Below, piece after piece: positions 27,868 to 37,103 of a stretch of 64,000 bases of DNA. Positions within the stretch are counted from its first letter, which is position 1. Every line of letters starts with the position of its first letter. The stretch covers positions 124,001 through 188,000 of the forward strand of contig NZ_JACJOT010000008.1 in assembly GCF_014695715.1 (NCBI RefSeq). Reading direction: 5' to 3'. The DNA is from Microcoleus sp. FACHB-68 (GTDB lineage Bacteria; Cyanobacteriota; Cyanobacteriia; Cyanobacteriales; Oscillatoriaceae). The notes beneath the pieces are model-generated. The model worked only from the letters and a program-made list of their open reading frames with translations, was not told where the DNA came from and made no database searches. A program made the translations under genes and the position numbers.

Positions 27868-30270
27868 ATGTCTCGTAACGAAGACCTGACTCGCAAGGAA
27901 CTAATTGATCCCGTTTTAGACTCTCTAGGTTGGAAAGCCAACCTGATCAGACGTGAAAAAACTCCTGGTGGAGTCGATATTATTGACGGTAAACCTCGTA
28001 AGCGTAGTGAGCGAGTTGATTATTTGTTGTGTTTGCCTGCCACGAGAGGCAATCAACCTTTGCCTGTCGCGCTGATTGAAGCCAAGGCAGAAAATAAATT
28101 ACCAAGTTTAGGGATACAGCAGGCACTAGATTACCAAAAACGATTTAATGTGCCCTTTGTTTTTTCCACTAATGGGCATTTATATGCAACATGGGGTGAA
28201 GATACGCGACAAATTGAAACGAATTTGGATATAGCTAATTTTCCAACGCCTGAAGATTTACGCAGCCGATGGGAAGCTATTAAAGGGTTTAAGTTGGATA
28301 CGAATGCTGCCCGTGCTTTATTTATATCTCCGAAGGGGGGAGCTAGAGCTTTATATTATTTCCAAGATGCAGCGATTAGGTCGGCTTTAGAAAAAATTGC
28401 CAGAAGAGGTGATAAGTGGAATAGAATTTTAATTCAACTGGCTACGGGTACAGGTAAAACTATTTTAGCTACTCAATTACTGCATAAATTGGCAGAATCA
28501 GAGCAGTTGACTAGAGCTTTATTTGTAGTAGATCGGGACGAGCTTCGCAGCCAAGCTCTAGGCAAACTAATGGCAATTTTTGAGGATAACGCTAGAGTTG
28601 TCACGACTGATAAACCTAATACAAATGCTCGGATTCTTGTAGCCAGCTACCAAACTTTATTAGGCAAAGAAGAAAATGAACCGCTGTTTTGGAATCAATA
28701 TTTTAAAGATTTACCATTGAGCCATATTATTATTGATGAGTGCCATCGCTCGGCTTGGGGTTCGTGGAGTATAATTCTTGAAGATCACTCCGAGGCAGTA
28801 CATATTGGTTTAACAGCAACACCTCGCATAATTATCGGCGGTGAAGGAGAAACAGCTAGACAGGACGATGAAGAAATTACAGCACATAATTTAGAATATT
28901 TCGGTCAACCTGTTTATGAATATGGGATTACTGAAGGTCAAGCAGACGGCTATTTAGCGGCTTGTGAAGTTATTCGCCGTGCAGTAGATTTAGATCAAAT
29001 AGAAATTACCCGCGAAGATATTGAGATGCGCTCGGTTATCGATCCATATACAGGTAAAACTGTAAATCCTGGGGATATTGCACCGAGTTATAGTGTGAAA
29101 AGTTACGATCGCTTGCTGCTTTTACCAGATAGAGTAACCGCGATGAGCGAGGATATTTTTCAACATTTACTAGATACAGGAACACCGTATCAAAAAACAA
29201 TTATTTTTTGTGCTAGTGATGCTCATGCTTCAAATGTTGCAATTGAACTGAATAATATTTACTCTCGCTGGTGTCAGCAGAGGCAAATTGAATCGTGTGA
29301 ATGGTTTGCTTTTATGTGTACTGGCAATCCAGACTTAAGACCGCCTGCAAAAAAGCTAATTCCTGAGCTTAGAGATAGTAAACAAAGCCATTATATTGCG
29401 ACAACGGTTGATTTACTGTCAACTGGGGTGGATCTTCCTAATTTAGAAAATGTAATTTTCTTTCGTTACTTGGAATCACCTATTTTGTTTTATCAAATTA
29501 TCGGAAGGGGAACCAGAATCGGCGATCCATCAGGATCGAAGGTGATGTTTAGAATTTATGATTATACAAATGCTACGCGCCTATTCGGTCAACCTTTTGA
29601 GAGTCGCAATAAACCGACAACAGGAGGGGATGAAGAAGGTGAAGGGAATCAGCCAGAAGGAGATAGCAGCAATAAGGACAGACCAACACGGCGAAAAGCT
29701 AATCTGATTCAGGTTAAAGGGTTTACGGTTAGTGTGGCAGGTGAAGGTAAATCAATTTTATGTAACGAAGATGGGACGGATGTTTTAGTACCAGTGGAAG
29801 AGTATAAGCAACGGGTAGCGGCTAGGATACTGGCTGAAGCGGAGAATTTAGATTCGTTACGGAAGGTTTGGGTTGTTACCCCCAGGCGGCGTAAGTTGTT
29901 GCAAAATCTGCCAAAAGGGGAATTATCCCTGCGATTAATTCGAGAGTTGCAGGATCAGAGGGATTGCGATTTATTTGATGTGTTGGCAGATTTAGTGTAT
30001 GGTATTGCTGCTAAGAGTCGTGCTGAAAGAACTGCGGCTTTTAGCTATAAAAATCGTAATTGGTTGCGGGAATTACCGGAACCAACTGCTAATGTTTTAA
30101 GTGCGATCACGAGACAATTTGAGAAAGGTGGTATTGAGGAACTCGAAAACACAACGATTTATGATGAATATGAGGTAAGAAATGCCGGAGGTTTTGAAGC
30201 GTTAATCGGTTTAGATACTCCGCCAGAACAGTTAATTCAAGAAGTAAAATTGAGGCTTTTGAGTGCATGA
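27868..30270 (+). CDS. hsdR: Type I restriction enzyme R subunit (EcoEI-like)
   Basis: This 800-residue translocase-nuclease is shorter than, and unlike, the HsdR at 12077. An N-terminal nuclease has D51, E71 and K73 (I-E-A-K-A-E-N). Walker A reads A-T-G-T-G-K-T at about 192-198, D-E-C-H lies near 290, and T-A-T-P follows. Motif V reads L-L-S-T-G-V-D-L-P, and motif VI I-I-G-R-G-T-R-I-G. The acidic linker near residue 590 is normal for a hinge. It overlaps hsdS by four bases. The gene is AT-rich and has no RCCGGY sites that I can see. Confidence 0.94.
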   Translation: MSRNEDLTRKELIDPVLDSLGWKANLIRREKTPGGVDIIDGKPRKRSERVDYLLCLPATRGNQPLPVALIEAKAENKLPSLGIQQALDYQKRFNVPFVFSTNGHLYATWGEDTRQIETNLDIANFPTPEDLRSRWEAIKGFKLDTNAARALFISPKGGARALYYFQDAAIRSALEKIARRGDKWNRILIQLATGTGKTILATQLLHKLAESEQLTRALFVVDRDELRSQALGKLMAIFEDNARVVTTDKPNTNARILVASYQTLLGKEENEPLFWNQYFKDLPLSHIIIDECHRSAWGSWSIILEDHSEAVHIGLTATPRIIIGGEGETARQDDEEITAHNLEYFGQPVYEYGITEGQADGYLAACEVIRRAVDLDQIEITREDIEMRSVIDPYTGKTVNPGDIAPSYSVKSYDRLLLLPDRVTAMSEDIFQHLLDTGTPYQKTIIFCASDAHASNVAIELNNIYSRWCQQRQIESCEWFAFMCTGNPDLRPPAKKLIPELRDSKQSHYIATTVDLLSTGVDLPNLENVIFFRYLESPILFYQIIGRGTRIGDPSGSKVMFRIYDYTNATRLFGQPFESRNKPTTGGDEEGEGNQPEGDSSNKDRPTRRKANLIQVKGFTVSVAGEGKSILCNEDGTDVLVPVEEYKQRVAARILAEAENLDSLRKVWVVTPRRRKLLQNLPKGELSLRLIRELQDQRDCDLFDVLADLVYGIAAKSRAERTAAFSYKNRNWLRELPEPTANVLSAITRQFEKGGIEELENTTIYDEYEVRNAGGFEALIGLDTPPEQLIQEVKLRLLSA

Positions 30271-31562
30271 TGGAATTGAAAAAACTTCACAAAAGTTGGA
30301 ACTTGGTGAAACTAGAGGCATTATGTGAAAAAGATACCGGCACTAGAGATCCTAGCTTGGAATCAGACAAATCTTTTATCTACGTTGATATATCCAGCGT
30401 TGATAATGTAACTAAACGCATTATTAATTCTCAAAGTTTACTAGGAAAAGATGCACCAAGTCGAGCTCGTAAAGTAATTCATACAAATGATGTTATTGTT
30501 TCGACTACTAGACCGAATCTAAATGCAGTTGCATTAGTGCCGCCTGATTTAAATGAGCAAATATGCAGCACAGGTTTTTGTGTACTGCGTGCTAACAGTG
30601 ATTTAGATCCCAACTATCTATTTGCTTTTGTTCAGAGTACAAGGTTTGTAGATAGTTTGACTAATCTAGTATCTGGCGCACTATATCCAGCAGTTAATGA
30701 TGAACAAGTTCGTACGCAACTGATTCCTTTACCCCCCCTCTTGTCAGAACAGAAAGCGCTCGCATCTCGTTTTAAGCGTCAAATGGAAGAAACAGAGCGA
30801 ATGCGGCGAATCGCAGAACGTCAATTAGAAGCAGCTAAGGCAATACGGGATTCTATACTTCGTGAAGCATTTACTGATTTAGAAATACAAGAAATTCCCA
30901 TAGTTACGATTGATGAAGTTACATCGTTAGTTATTGATGGCCCTCATGCTACACCTACTTATGTAAAGCAAGGAATACCTTTTGTTACTGTACAAAATAT
31001 TCGAAATAGAAAGTTATCTTTTGACAACCTCCAATATATTTCGCCTCAAGACCATGAAGAGTTTACCCGTCGTGGAAAAGCAGAAATTGGTGATATCTTA
31101 ATGACAAAAGATGGAACTTTAGGTATCCCTTGTTTAGTGGATGATGCCCGCGAGTTTAGTTTCTTTGTAAGTGTTGCTTTAATTAAGCCAATAAGAGATC
31201 GGATAGACAGCGAATATTTTTTTTACGCTCTTGATAGCCCCTTGGTTCAAAGTCGCATTGATGAACAGTCAGCAGGCGCAGGTCTTAAGCATATTGTTTT
31301 AGAAGAGATAAAAGCGCTAGAAATCCCTCTACCAGAGACTAAAGAAGATCAAATTGAATTCGCCCAAAGCCTCAGATGCCGTATAGAAAAATTAGCTCCG
31401 ATTATTGCTACTGCTGAAAAACAATTAGAAGCAATCAATGCCTTACCCAAAGCATACCTACGCGAAGTCTTTGGCATATTTGAGCCACCGGAACTAGACG
31501 AACGGCCAGATATAGATGACGAGGCTGAAGAATGGGAGGAAGAAGATAAGCAGGAAGATTAA
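30267..31562 (+). CDS. hsdS: Type I restriction enzyme specificity subunit
   Basis: The 431-residue protein has two target-recognition domains. Each is closed by a long helix, the first R-F-K-R-Q-M-E-E-T-E-R-M, the second A-T-A-E-K-Q-L-E-A-I-N. The second TRD contains D-G-P-H-A-T-P-T-Y and S-A-G-A-G-L-K-H-I, both common in HsdS. The C-terminus is strongly acidic (about 20 residues of Asp/Glu). Both halves seem intact. It overlaps the preceding hsdR and is 78 bases before hsdM. Confidence 0.93.
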   Translation: MMELKKLHKSWNLVKLEALCEKDTGTRDPSLESDKSFIYVDISSVDNVTKRIINSQSLLGKDAPSRARKVIHTNDVIVSTTRPNLNAVALVPPDLNEQICSTGFCVLRANSDLDPNYLFAFVQSTRFVDSLTNLVSGALYPAVNDEQVRTQLIPLPPLLSEQKALASRFKRQMEETERMRRIAERQLEAAKAIRDSILREAFTDLEIQEIPIVTIDEVTSLVIDGPHATPTYVKQGIPFVTVQNIRNRKLSFDNLQYISPQDHEEFTRRGKAEIGDILMTKDGTLGIPCLVDDAREFSFFVSVALIKPIRDRIDSEYFFYALDSPLVQSRIDEQSAGAGLKHIVLEEIKALEIPLPETKEDQIEFAQSLRCRIEKLAPIIATAEKQLEAINALPKAYLREVFGIFEPPELDERPDIDDEAEEWEEEDKQED

Positions 31563-31640
31563 AAGAAAAGGAGACGCGGTCAGCGCAATCGCCCTGTAAT
31601 CATAAAATTTTGACAATTTGAACTAAAAGGTGAAACAAAT

Positions 31641-33410
31641 ATGGCAAAAAATAAAAAATCAACTAATGCTAAGGGGCGTGTTATTACAACCCAGGCCCAA
31701 ATGGATAAAGCGATTTGGAGTATCTGCAATCTTTTACGCCGTGACAAGTGCAAAGGCGCTCGGCTTTATGTACCTGAACTGACCTGGATGCTATTTCTGA
31801 AAGCCCTAGATGTCGCTGAACAAAAAGAGAAAATAAAAGCAGTAACGCTCGGAACAGAATTTTCTGCCAGTATTAAAGAGCCTTACCGTTGGGGAGATTG
31901 GGTGGTTGGTGATAAACGTAAAGAATTACAAACAGGGGCAATAGGTTCAGTGCTGAAATTTGTTAACGAAGAACTATTCCCCTATTTAAAAAGCTTAGAT
32001 GACATTGATAAAAATCCCACCCCAACTGGGCAACAGCGAGTTATCGCTGAGATATTCCGCAACAAAGAAAAAACGATTATTTCTAGTGAAACAAACCTCA
32101 TGGATGTACTCGATGAGGTAGAAAAATTGTCACAAGCCGAATTGAGCGATAAACATATATTTCCGATCTCCCAAGCATTAGAGGGATTATTGCTTCGGAT
32201 GGGGGACAGAAAAAATGACGGTGGACAATTTTTTACTCCTCGCGAAATCATCCGTGTCATTATTAAGGCAGTAAATCCTCAAATCGGTAAAACAGTTTAC
32301 GATCCTGCTTGTGGTACAGGTGGATTTTTAATTGAAGCCTTCAAGTATATAATGGCTCAAAAGCCCACGGGTACGCAGATTAAAACTCTGAAAACTGAAA
32401 CATTTTGGGGAAGAGAAGATGCCCCAGAAGCTATCCCTATTTGTTTAGCAAACATGGTATTACACGGCATAGAATTACCCCGAATTTGGCACGGCAACAC
32501 TTTAACGGGAATTGCTACCTACGGAGAGTTATTTGAGGGCGCACCTGCTCAGTTTGATTATATCTTCACTAATCCCCCTTTCGGCAGTAAAGAAGGCGAA
32601 GCAGCACAGCAAAACTTTAAATATCAGTGCAATAAAGCCCAAGTTCTTTTCATGCAGCATATTATAGATGGTTTAATTGACCATCTCAAAGATGGTGGGA
32701 CTTGCGGCATGGTAATTGACGAAGGGCTATTATTTCACACCAAAACTGATGCGTTTACCCAAACCAAACGCAAACTGCTAAGTGATTGTAATTTATGGTG
32801 TATTGTCAGTTTACCTCCTGGTGTCTTTGTGAACGCAGGAGCCAATGTCAAGACAGATTTACTATTTTTTACCAAGGGTAAACAAACCGATAAAATATGG
32901 TATTACGATATAACCATGACAGCAACTTTAGAAGACCGTAAAGTTGGTAAAAAAACACCACTTTTAGCAGAACATTTCGATGATTTCTTTGCCCGATTAG
33001 CCTTAGATCCAAACGATCCAGGGCGTGAAAGTGAGCGAAGTTGGACAATAGACTTTACTAAAAGAAAGCGGGAAGCGAAAGCTAAATCTGATACCCTCAA
33101 GCAGGAAGCAGAGGAGTTTAATCAAAAAATTAAGCAACATCGGGAAACTCTTAAAGCAATGAAAAAAGCTGGACAAGAGAATACCCAGCAGTATCAAGAC
33201 CTTGACGAAACAATTAAAGAACTAGACAAAGAAGTAAGAGAATTACTAGCTAAAGCCAAAGCGATCCATGATGCAGTCTATAACATTAAGGCTACTAATC
33301 CTAATGCACCAGATCGGACGGATAAGCGAACACCGGAAGAACTTATCGCAATTATTGAGGAAAGCCAAAAGGAAATCATGGCAGGCTTAGAGGCGCTACG
33401 AATGATTTAA
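31641..33410 (+). CDS. hsdM: Type I restriction-modification system, DNA methyltransferase subunit
   Basis: The 589-residue N6-adenine methylase has a helical N-domain, a G-D-R-K-N-D-G-G-Q-F-F-T-P-R-E motif, motif I D-P-A-C-G-T-G-G-F (about 221-229) and catalytic N-P-P-F-G (about 311). A Lys/Glu-rich coiled coil at about 475-550 presumably contacts HsdS. It is last in an R-S-M operon. The four residues of motif IV differ from the first system's HsdM (N-P-P-Y), and the two proteins belong to different type I branches. Confidence 0.95.
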   Translation: MAKNKKSTNAKGRVITTQAQMDKAIWSICNLLRRDKCKGARLYVPELTWMLFLKALDVAEQKEKIKAVTLGTEFSASIKEPYRWGDWVVGDKRKELQTGAIGSVLKFVNEELFPYLKSLDDIDKNPTPTGQQRVIAEIFRNKEKTIISSETNLMDVLDEVEKLSQAELSDKHIFPISQALEGLLLRMGDRKNDGGQFFTPREIIRVIIKAVNPQIGKTVYDPACGTGGFLIEAFKYIMAQKPTGTQIKTLKTETFWGREDAPEAIPICLANMVLHGIELPRIWHGNTLTGIATYGELFEGAPAQFDYIFTNPPFGSKEGEAAQQNFKYQCNKAQVLFMQHIIDGLIDHLKDGGTCGMVIDEGLLFHTKTDAFTQTKRKLLSDCNLWCIVSLPPGVFVNAGANVKTDLLFFTKGKQTDKIWYYDITMTATLEDRKVGKKTPLLAEHFDDFFARLALDPNDPGRESERSWTIDFTKRKREAKAKSDTLKQEAEEFNQKIKQHRETLKAMKKAGQENTQQYQDLDETIKELDKEVRELLAKAKAIHDAVYNIKATNPNAPDRTDKRTPEELIAIIEESQKEIMAGLEALRMI

Positions 33411-33632
33411 AGAATATCTTTATATATCTAAATATATCTAATCAACGCCTTTTGATACTTCTCCATTTGTGCAAACCTCATAAAGCAACGCTGATACCAC
33501 CCATCCACCCACAACACCGGCATCCTATACCTTGGCCTTGCCTTACAATTGAACACTCCGACAGCTAACTTAGCTATCGCACCCCGTTGTCCTCTTCAAC
33601 CGCCACTCCATCCGATGAGCAGGCGACTGCAT

Positions 33633-33729
33633 AACAATAACGAGTTCCTTCCAAGTCAAAATTACTGGGAGTTAATTGCTTCTGTTAGCTATCTAGTCAT
33701 GCTCTCGTTCATCTGTGACTTTTCCCCTC
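33633..33729. repeat. Direct repeat, left copy (arfB 3' end and flank)
   Basis: These 97 bases match 35707-35802 in the same orientation, with about ten substitutions and one extra base. The right copy contains the last 12 codons of arfB plus 60 bases beyond its stop, so this left copy is an arfB-end fragment. The Rieske oxygenase gene lies between the two copies. Confidence 0.88.
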
Positions 33730-33745
33730 TCTTTTCTATTGCCGG

Positions 33746-33880
33746 CTATGATTTTCCTTGTTGTGGTTGTTTAGACTCCACAATGGCTTTTGTTGGTTCT
33801 AGTCTTCCAGTAGATTCAACAGCAGCAGCTACCTCGTAGAGAGCATCAAGCCGGCCAGTAAAAATTTCACAACTCACCAC
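33746..33880 (-). CDS. Possible 44-residue protein downstream of the Rieske gene
   Basis: A minus-strand frame begins at GTG 33880 (or the adjacent GTG 33877) and ends with TAG at 33746. It reads E-I-F-T-G-R-L-D-A-L-Y-E-V-A-A-A in its first half, which is amphipathic and protein-like. No clear ribosome binding site precedes it and I know no family. It may be a remnant of a longer gene. Confidence 0.25.
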   Translation of the reverse strand: MVSCEIFTGRLDALYEVAAAVESTGRLEPTKAIVESKQPQQGKS

Positions 33881-33910
33881 AAGAGATTAACTAATTGTTC
33901 GTGGTAACGC

Positions 33911-35296
33911 TCACTTCTTCTGGGGTAGATTTCGCGGTGGTACAGCACGACCCTCATAAAACCGGCGCTCTAACTTGCCTAACCCCCACCATGCCAATGC
34001 CGCAGTAACCGGCAGCAAATTTAGGAACACAGAAGCATGATTCAATAACGGCAGAATCGCCCACAAAATTATGCCTAAGAATGCCACAATCAATCGAATT
34101 CGCTTCAAGTTGGCAAGCGCACCACGGCAGCTCGAACAATTCACCGTATGAGAATGGTAGCGGTCAAGCAACACTTCAGTAGATAGCGGCGGCGACAACG
34201 ATTCACCAGGAAAAGGCTCAGCTGCAAACACGTTCACCCATTGACGTAATTGTGAGACAAAGGCATCTGCTTTCGTAGGCAAATAAAACGCCTTGTTAAA
34301 GTGTTCACTACCCCCCTTGGCTTCTAAATAACGCTCTTGGAAATGCAAAAAGATTTGGTCATCTTCTAAGATGTTATTTTGCCCAATGTGGGAATACCAG
34401 CGCGGGGTTAGTTTGATAAAAAAGGCGGGAAGTTTGGAGGAAAACTTAAAGGGAAACCGAGCAAACACCCGACACTCACCCTTACGAATCGGTGTAGCAT
34501 AAACCACGGTCATGGTTCTGCCAAACTGCTTTGAGGTCAGGTCATGCCACATTAAATTGGGAGCAATAAAGCGAGTGTGTTGCTGCCCTAATGTGCCTTT
34601 GCGTGGGCCTTCTTCCCACAAGCCGGTGAAACCTTGCTTACTTGATGAGCGCACTTCTAACTCAACCGGCGCAGCATTGGCGCGGTTGCCGACTGATTCA
34701 TGGTGCGTAAATGGCACATGACTGGCATCCAGCACATTTTCCAGTAGTGTCAGCGCATCATAGGGCAGATCCCGAAATGTGTTGAGGCAAATCCATCCGT
34801 CAGGCGATTCCTCAAGCGGTTCAATAATTGGGACTGCAACTTTTGGCGCATTGTCCGGTTGACCCGGATACACAAACAGCAATCCTTGGCGCACCGCAGT
34901 CGGCAACGATTGGACACAAGCCCGTTTTGATTGTTCTGGTGCTGTCCCAGTCAGCGCTTGCGGAATACGCTCACACGCACCATCCCCTTGAAATGCCCAG
35001 CCGTGATAGGGACATTCCAGCAATCCATCTTCAGCAATTCTCCCTTCAGAAAGCGGCGCTAACCGATGGGGACATTGATCCTCAAAAGCTCGCCAGCAGT
35101 TAGCTTGAGTGTCCCACCACAACACCAGGTCTTGACCGAGCAGGGTAAACTTATTGGGCTTAGTCTTGTCTAAATCTTCAACATAATGGACAGGATACCA
35201 GGCTTCCTTGCAGTCAAATCGAGTCGGGTCAGTGCCGCCGGCAAGAAATTCATTCGGCTGGTTGACTGAGACTTGCGCTTCGGTCAGCATATTCAA
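33911..35296 (-). CDS. Rieske 2Fe-2S oxygenase, pheophorbide a oxygenase-like
   Basis: The 461-residue protein has a Rieske site C-P-H-R (about 71) and C-P-Y-H-G-W-A-F (about 93). A mononuclear iron region follows, with D-A-S-H-V-P-F-T-H-H-E. The PaO-type C-terminal C-S-S-C motif (about 397) precedes two membrane segments (about 410-445). Plant relatives open the ring of pheophorbide a (PaO) or act in Tic55/Cao/Ptc52-like reactions; the cyanobacterial substrate is not settled. It is flanked by the arfB direct repeats, which suggests it was placed here by recombination. Confidence 0.88.
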   Translation of the reverse strand: MNMLTEAQVSVNQPNEFLAGGTDPTRFDCKEAWYPVHYVEDLDKTKPNKFTLLGQDLVLWWDTQANCWRAFEDQCPHRLAPLSEGRIAEDGLLECPYHGWAFQGDGACERIPQALTGTAPEQSKRACVQSLPTAVRQGLLFVYPGQPDNAPKVAVPIIEPLEESPDGWICLNTFRDLPYDALTLLENVLDASHVPFTHHESVGNRANAAPVELEVRSSSKQGFTGLWEEGPRKGTLGQQHTRFIAPNLMWHDLTSKQFGRTMTVVYATPIRKGECRVFARFPFKFSSKLPAFFIKLTPRWYSHIGQNNILEDDQIFLHFQERYLEAKGGSEHFNKAFYLPTKADAFVSQLRQWVNVFAAEPFPGESLSPPLSTEVLLDRYHSHTVNCSSCRGALANLKRIRLIVAFLGIILWAILPLLNHASVFLNLLPVTAALAWWGLGKLERRFYEGRAVPPRNLPQKK

Positions 35297-35456
35297 ATCT
35301 AGCTTAAGAATAAAGATACTTTACACATCTTAACAACTCACTCACCTCATGCAGGGAGTGATGATTGTGCATTGCCAATATTTAGCGATTCATCTTGAAG
35401 TCACAGGCTGCTGAGTTTCCTCGCCGGCACATCGCAGGTTATGTAATAGCAATTCT

Positions 35457-35639
35457 TTAAACGCTCACGAGAGACAGTTGATTAGTCACTTCAACCCGAC
35501 CACGACGTAGAGAGTAAAGCAGCCGGTCAATGGCGGTGAAATATTCAGAAGCAATTGATTCATCCAGCAGCGCAGCCAGCAATCCATAGCGGTCAGCCTT
35601 GGTGATAGGATGAGTGCCGGTGACGGTTGCGCTCGACAC
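35457..35639 (-). CDS. Small conserved-looking protein
   Basis: The C-terminal 45 residues (I-T-K-A-D-R-Y-G-L-L-A-A-L-L-D-E-S, then I-D-R-L-L-Y-S-L-R-R-G-R) look like a real small helical cyanobacterial protein. The frame is open up to 35732, but its upstream part crosses the arfB direct repeat and seems non-coding. I take GTG 35639 as a possible start (60 residues), with no strong ribosome binding site. A second, start-less frame (35641-35757, minus) ends just before it and also reads protein-like, so part of an older gene may be broken here. Confidence 0.5.
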   Translation of the reverse strand: MSSATVTGTHPITKADRYGLLAALLDESIASEYFTAIDRLLYSLRRGRVEVTNQLSLVSV

Positions 35640-35706
35640 TCTAGGTCTGCACCGCAAATTGTTCTGGGTCAATATCCCAGTTCGCCCAGCGGAAGCTTCT
35701 CTCTTC

Positions 35707-35802
35707 AACAATAACGAGTTCCTTCCATTCAAGGTTACTGGGGGTTAATTGCTGCTGTTAGCGATCTAGTCATGCTCTCGTTCATCCGTGACTTTTCCCC
35801 TC
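35707..35802. repeat. Direct repeat, right copy (parent arfB end)
   Basis: This is the partner of 33633-33729. It covers the last 37 bases of arfB and 59 bases downstream. Because it is continuous with the intact gene, it is probably the source and the left copy the duplicate. Confidence 0.88.
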
Positions 35803-36194
35803 ATCGTCTTCAACTGTGCTCGCTTAGTTTTGCTATCGAGACGTTTCCTTTGAGAACTGCGAGTTGGTTTGCCCTTTCTGCGGGGTTTGGGTAATGCCAC
35901 TGCTCGTTTAATCAACTCTTGCAGCCGTTGCAACGCTTCTTCTTTGTTTTGCTCTTGGCTACGGTGTTCTTGAGCTTTGATTACTATTACCCCTTCCTTG
36001 GTAATGCGCTGGTCATTTAGCTTCAACAGTCGCTCTTTGTAGGGTTCGGGCAATGAGGACGCCATGATGTCAAAGCGCAGGTGAATGGCGGTTGATACCT
36101 TGTTCACGTTTTGTCCACCGGCACCCTGAGAGCGCACTGCACTCATCTCAATCTCAGGTTCCGGGACGCTCACGGTGTTAGAAATTTGCAGCAT
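35766..36194 (-). CDS. arfB: Alternative ribosome-rescue factor ArfB (YaeJ/ICT1)
   Basis: ArfB enters the A site of ribosomes stalled without a stop codon and hydrolyses peptidyl-tRNA. The 142-residue protein has the G-G-Q motif in A-G-G-Q-N-V-N-K-V (about 26-34). A Lys/Arg-rich tail (K-P-R-R-K-G-K-P-T-R-S-S) is the part that fits the empty mRNA channel. There is no codon-recognition domain, which distinguishes it from RF1 and RF2. Its 3' end is duplicated 2.1 kb away. Confidence 0.95.
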   Translation of the reverse strand: MLQISNTVSVPEPEIEMSAVRSQGAGGQNVNKVSTAIHLRFDIMASSLPEPYKERLLKLNDQRITKEGVIVIKAQEHRSQEQNKEEALQRLQELIKRAVALPKPRRKGKPTRSSQRKRLDSKTKRAQLKTMRGKVTDEREHD

Positions 36195-36425
36195 CGTTTA
36201 TTAATAATTTTAGGAGAAAATCAAAGTGCTGTCCAACTGACAATTCCCAAGCTTCCAGAGTGCAATTGCTGCCGATTCTATATCCATTTTGCATCCAACC
36301 GGCAGATGCCTTTACAGTTAAAGAACCCACCTCGATAGGAATGCCGGCAGGTTGCGTTCGCTTAGTCGCAGGAATAATATTGAGCTACAGCCATCCTAAA
36401 TCGGTTGCCAGAAAATTAAGAATTC

Positions 36426-37103
36426 CTAATCACCCGAATCTTCTTTTTGCTCTTCAGGGAAAAGCTGAGAAGCAACATATCCTCCCAATTCTAAAAGCTG
36501 ATCGAGCAAGAAGCTGGTAATGCTGAGATAAAGAATTGCCACAATTAAATCGCTAACTTTCTTAAGCTTATAAGCCTCCCAGATTGAAAAGCCGATTCCT
36601 CTAGTGCCGGCCAGCATTTCCGCAGCAATCACGGCAAACCATGCTACCCGAATCCCCAACCTTAAACCTGTAAAAATATAAGAAACACCCAAGCTATTAG
36701 AATTTTGTTGAAACTGTCGTACCCCCATTGAAGTATGAATAATAATCTGTAAAAGAGCGCTGATAAAACTGATAAAAATAATCGCAATCTGCGTTTGTTT
36801 GAAGGCAAGGAGGGCGAGGGGCAATAAAACAATAGAAGGGATGGTGCCGGGTATTTGAAAGAGTCGCCTAAATATATGATAAGACAAGCGGTTCTTTCCA
36901 ATCAAAATGGCAATGGGAACTCCCAAAATAACAGCAGGAATATAACCCCAAAACAATAGCTGTAGGCTGGCTAAAATTGCCGAAGGTAAACGCCACTGTG
37001 TCTCTAGTTGCACGCTGGCTAAAATTGCCAAAGACATATCCTGATTTATCCTTTCATTGCGAACATTCCGCAGGAATAACCGAAAAGCAAAAGCTTCTAG
37101 CAA
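36426..37103 (-). CDS. NrtB/CmpB-like ABC permease lacking the EAA loop
   Basis: This is a 225-residue inner-membrane protein of the nitrate/sulfonate permease family; relatives are near 270-280 residues. A hydrophobic N-terminal half and the C-terminal Y-I-F-T-G-L-R-L-G-I-R-V-A-W and A-A-E-M-L-A-G motifs are clear. About 20-25 residues normally between G-V-x-Q and Y-I-F-T-G, which form the cytoplasmic EAA loop that docks on the ATPase, are missing. Instead it goes directly from S-L-G-V-S to Y-I-F-T. No ATPase or binding-protein gene is adjacent. A 20-base direct repeat sits in the 5' coding part (about 36965 and 37010). Confidence 0.75.
   Translation of the reverse strand: MLEAFAFRLFLRNVRNERINQDMSLAILASVQLETQWRLPSAILASLQLLFWGYIPAVILGVPIAILIGKNRLSYHIFRRLFQIPGTIPSIVLLPLALLAFKQTQIAIIFISFISALLQIIIHTSMGVRQFQQNSNSLGVSYIFTGLRLGIRVAWFAVIAAEMLAGTRGIGFSIWEAYKLKKVSDLIVAILYLSITSFLLDQLLELGGYVASQLFPEEQKEDSGD

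Larger units (their letters stand above)
33411..33910. other. Gap with arfB fragment between the second restriction system and the Rieske gene
   Basis: The first ~140 bases are AT-rich. At 33633-33729 lies a near copy of the 3' end of arfB. A possible short minus-strand frame covers 33746-33880. The plus-strand frame at 33549-33839 crosses the duplicated piece and is not a credible gene. Confidence 0.6.

Noticed and set aside
33549-33839. Plus-strand 96-residue frame after the second restriction system
   Set aside because: It runs through the duplicated arfB end in antisense and has no ribosome binding site; the apparent protein is a by-product of the repeat.
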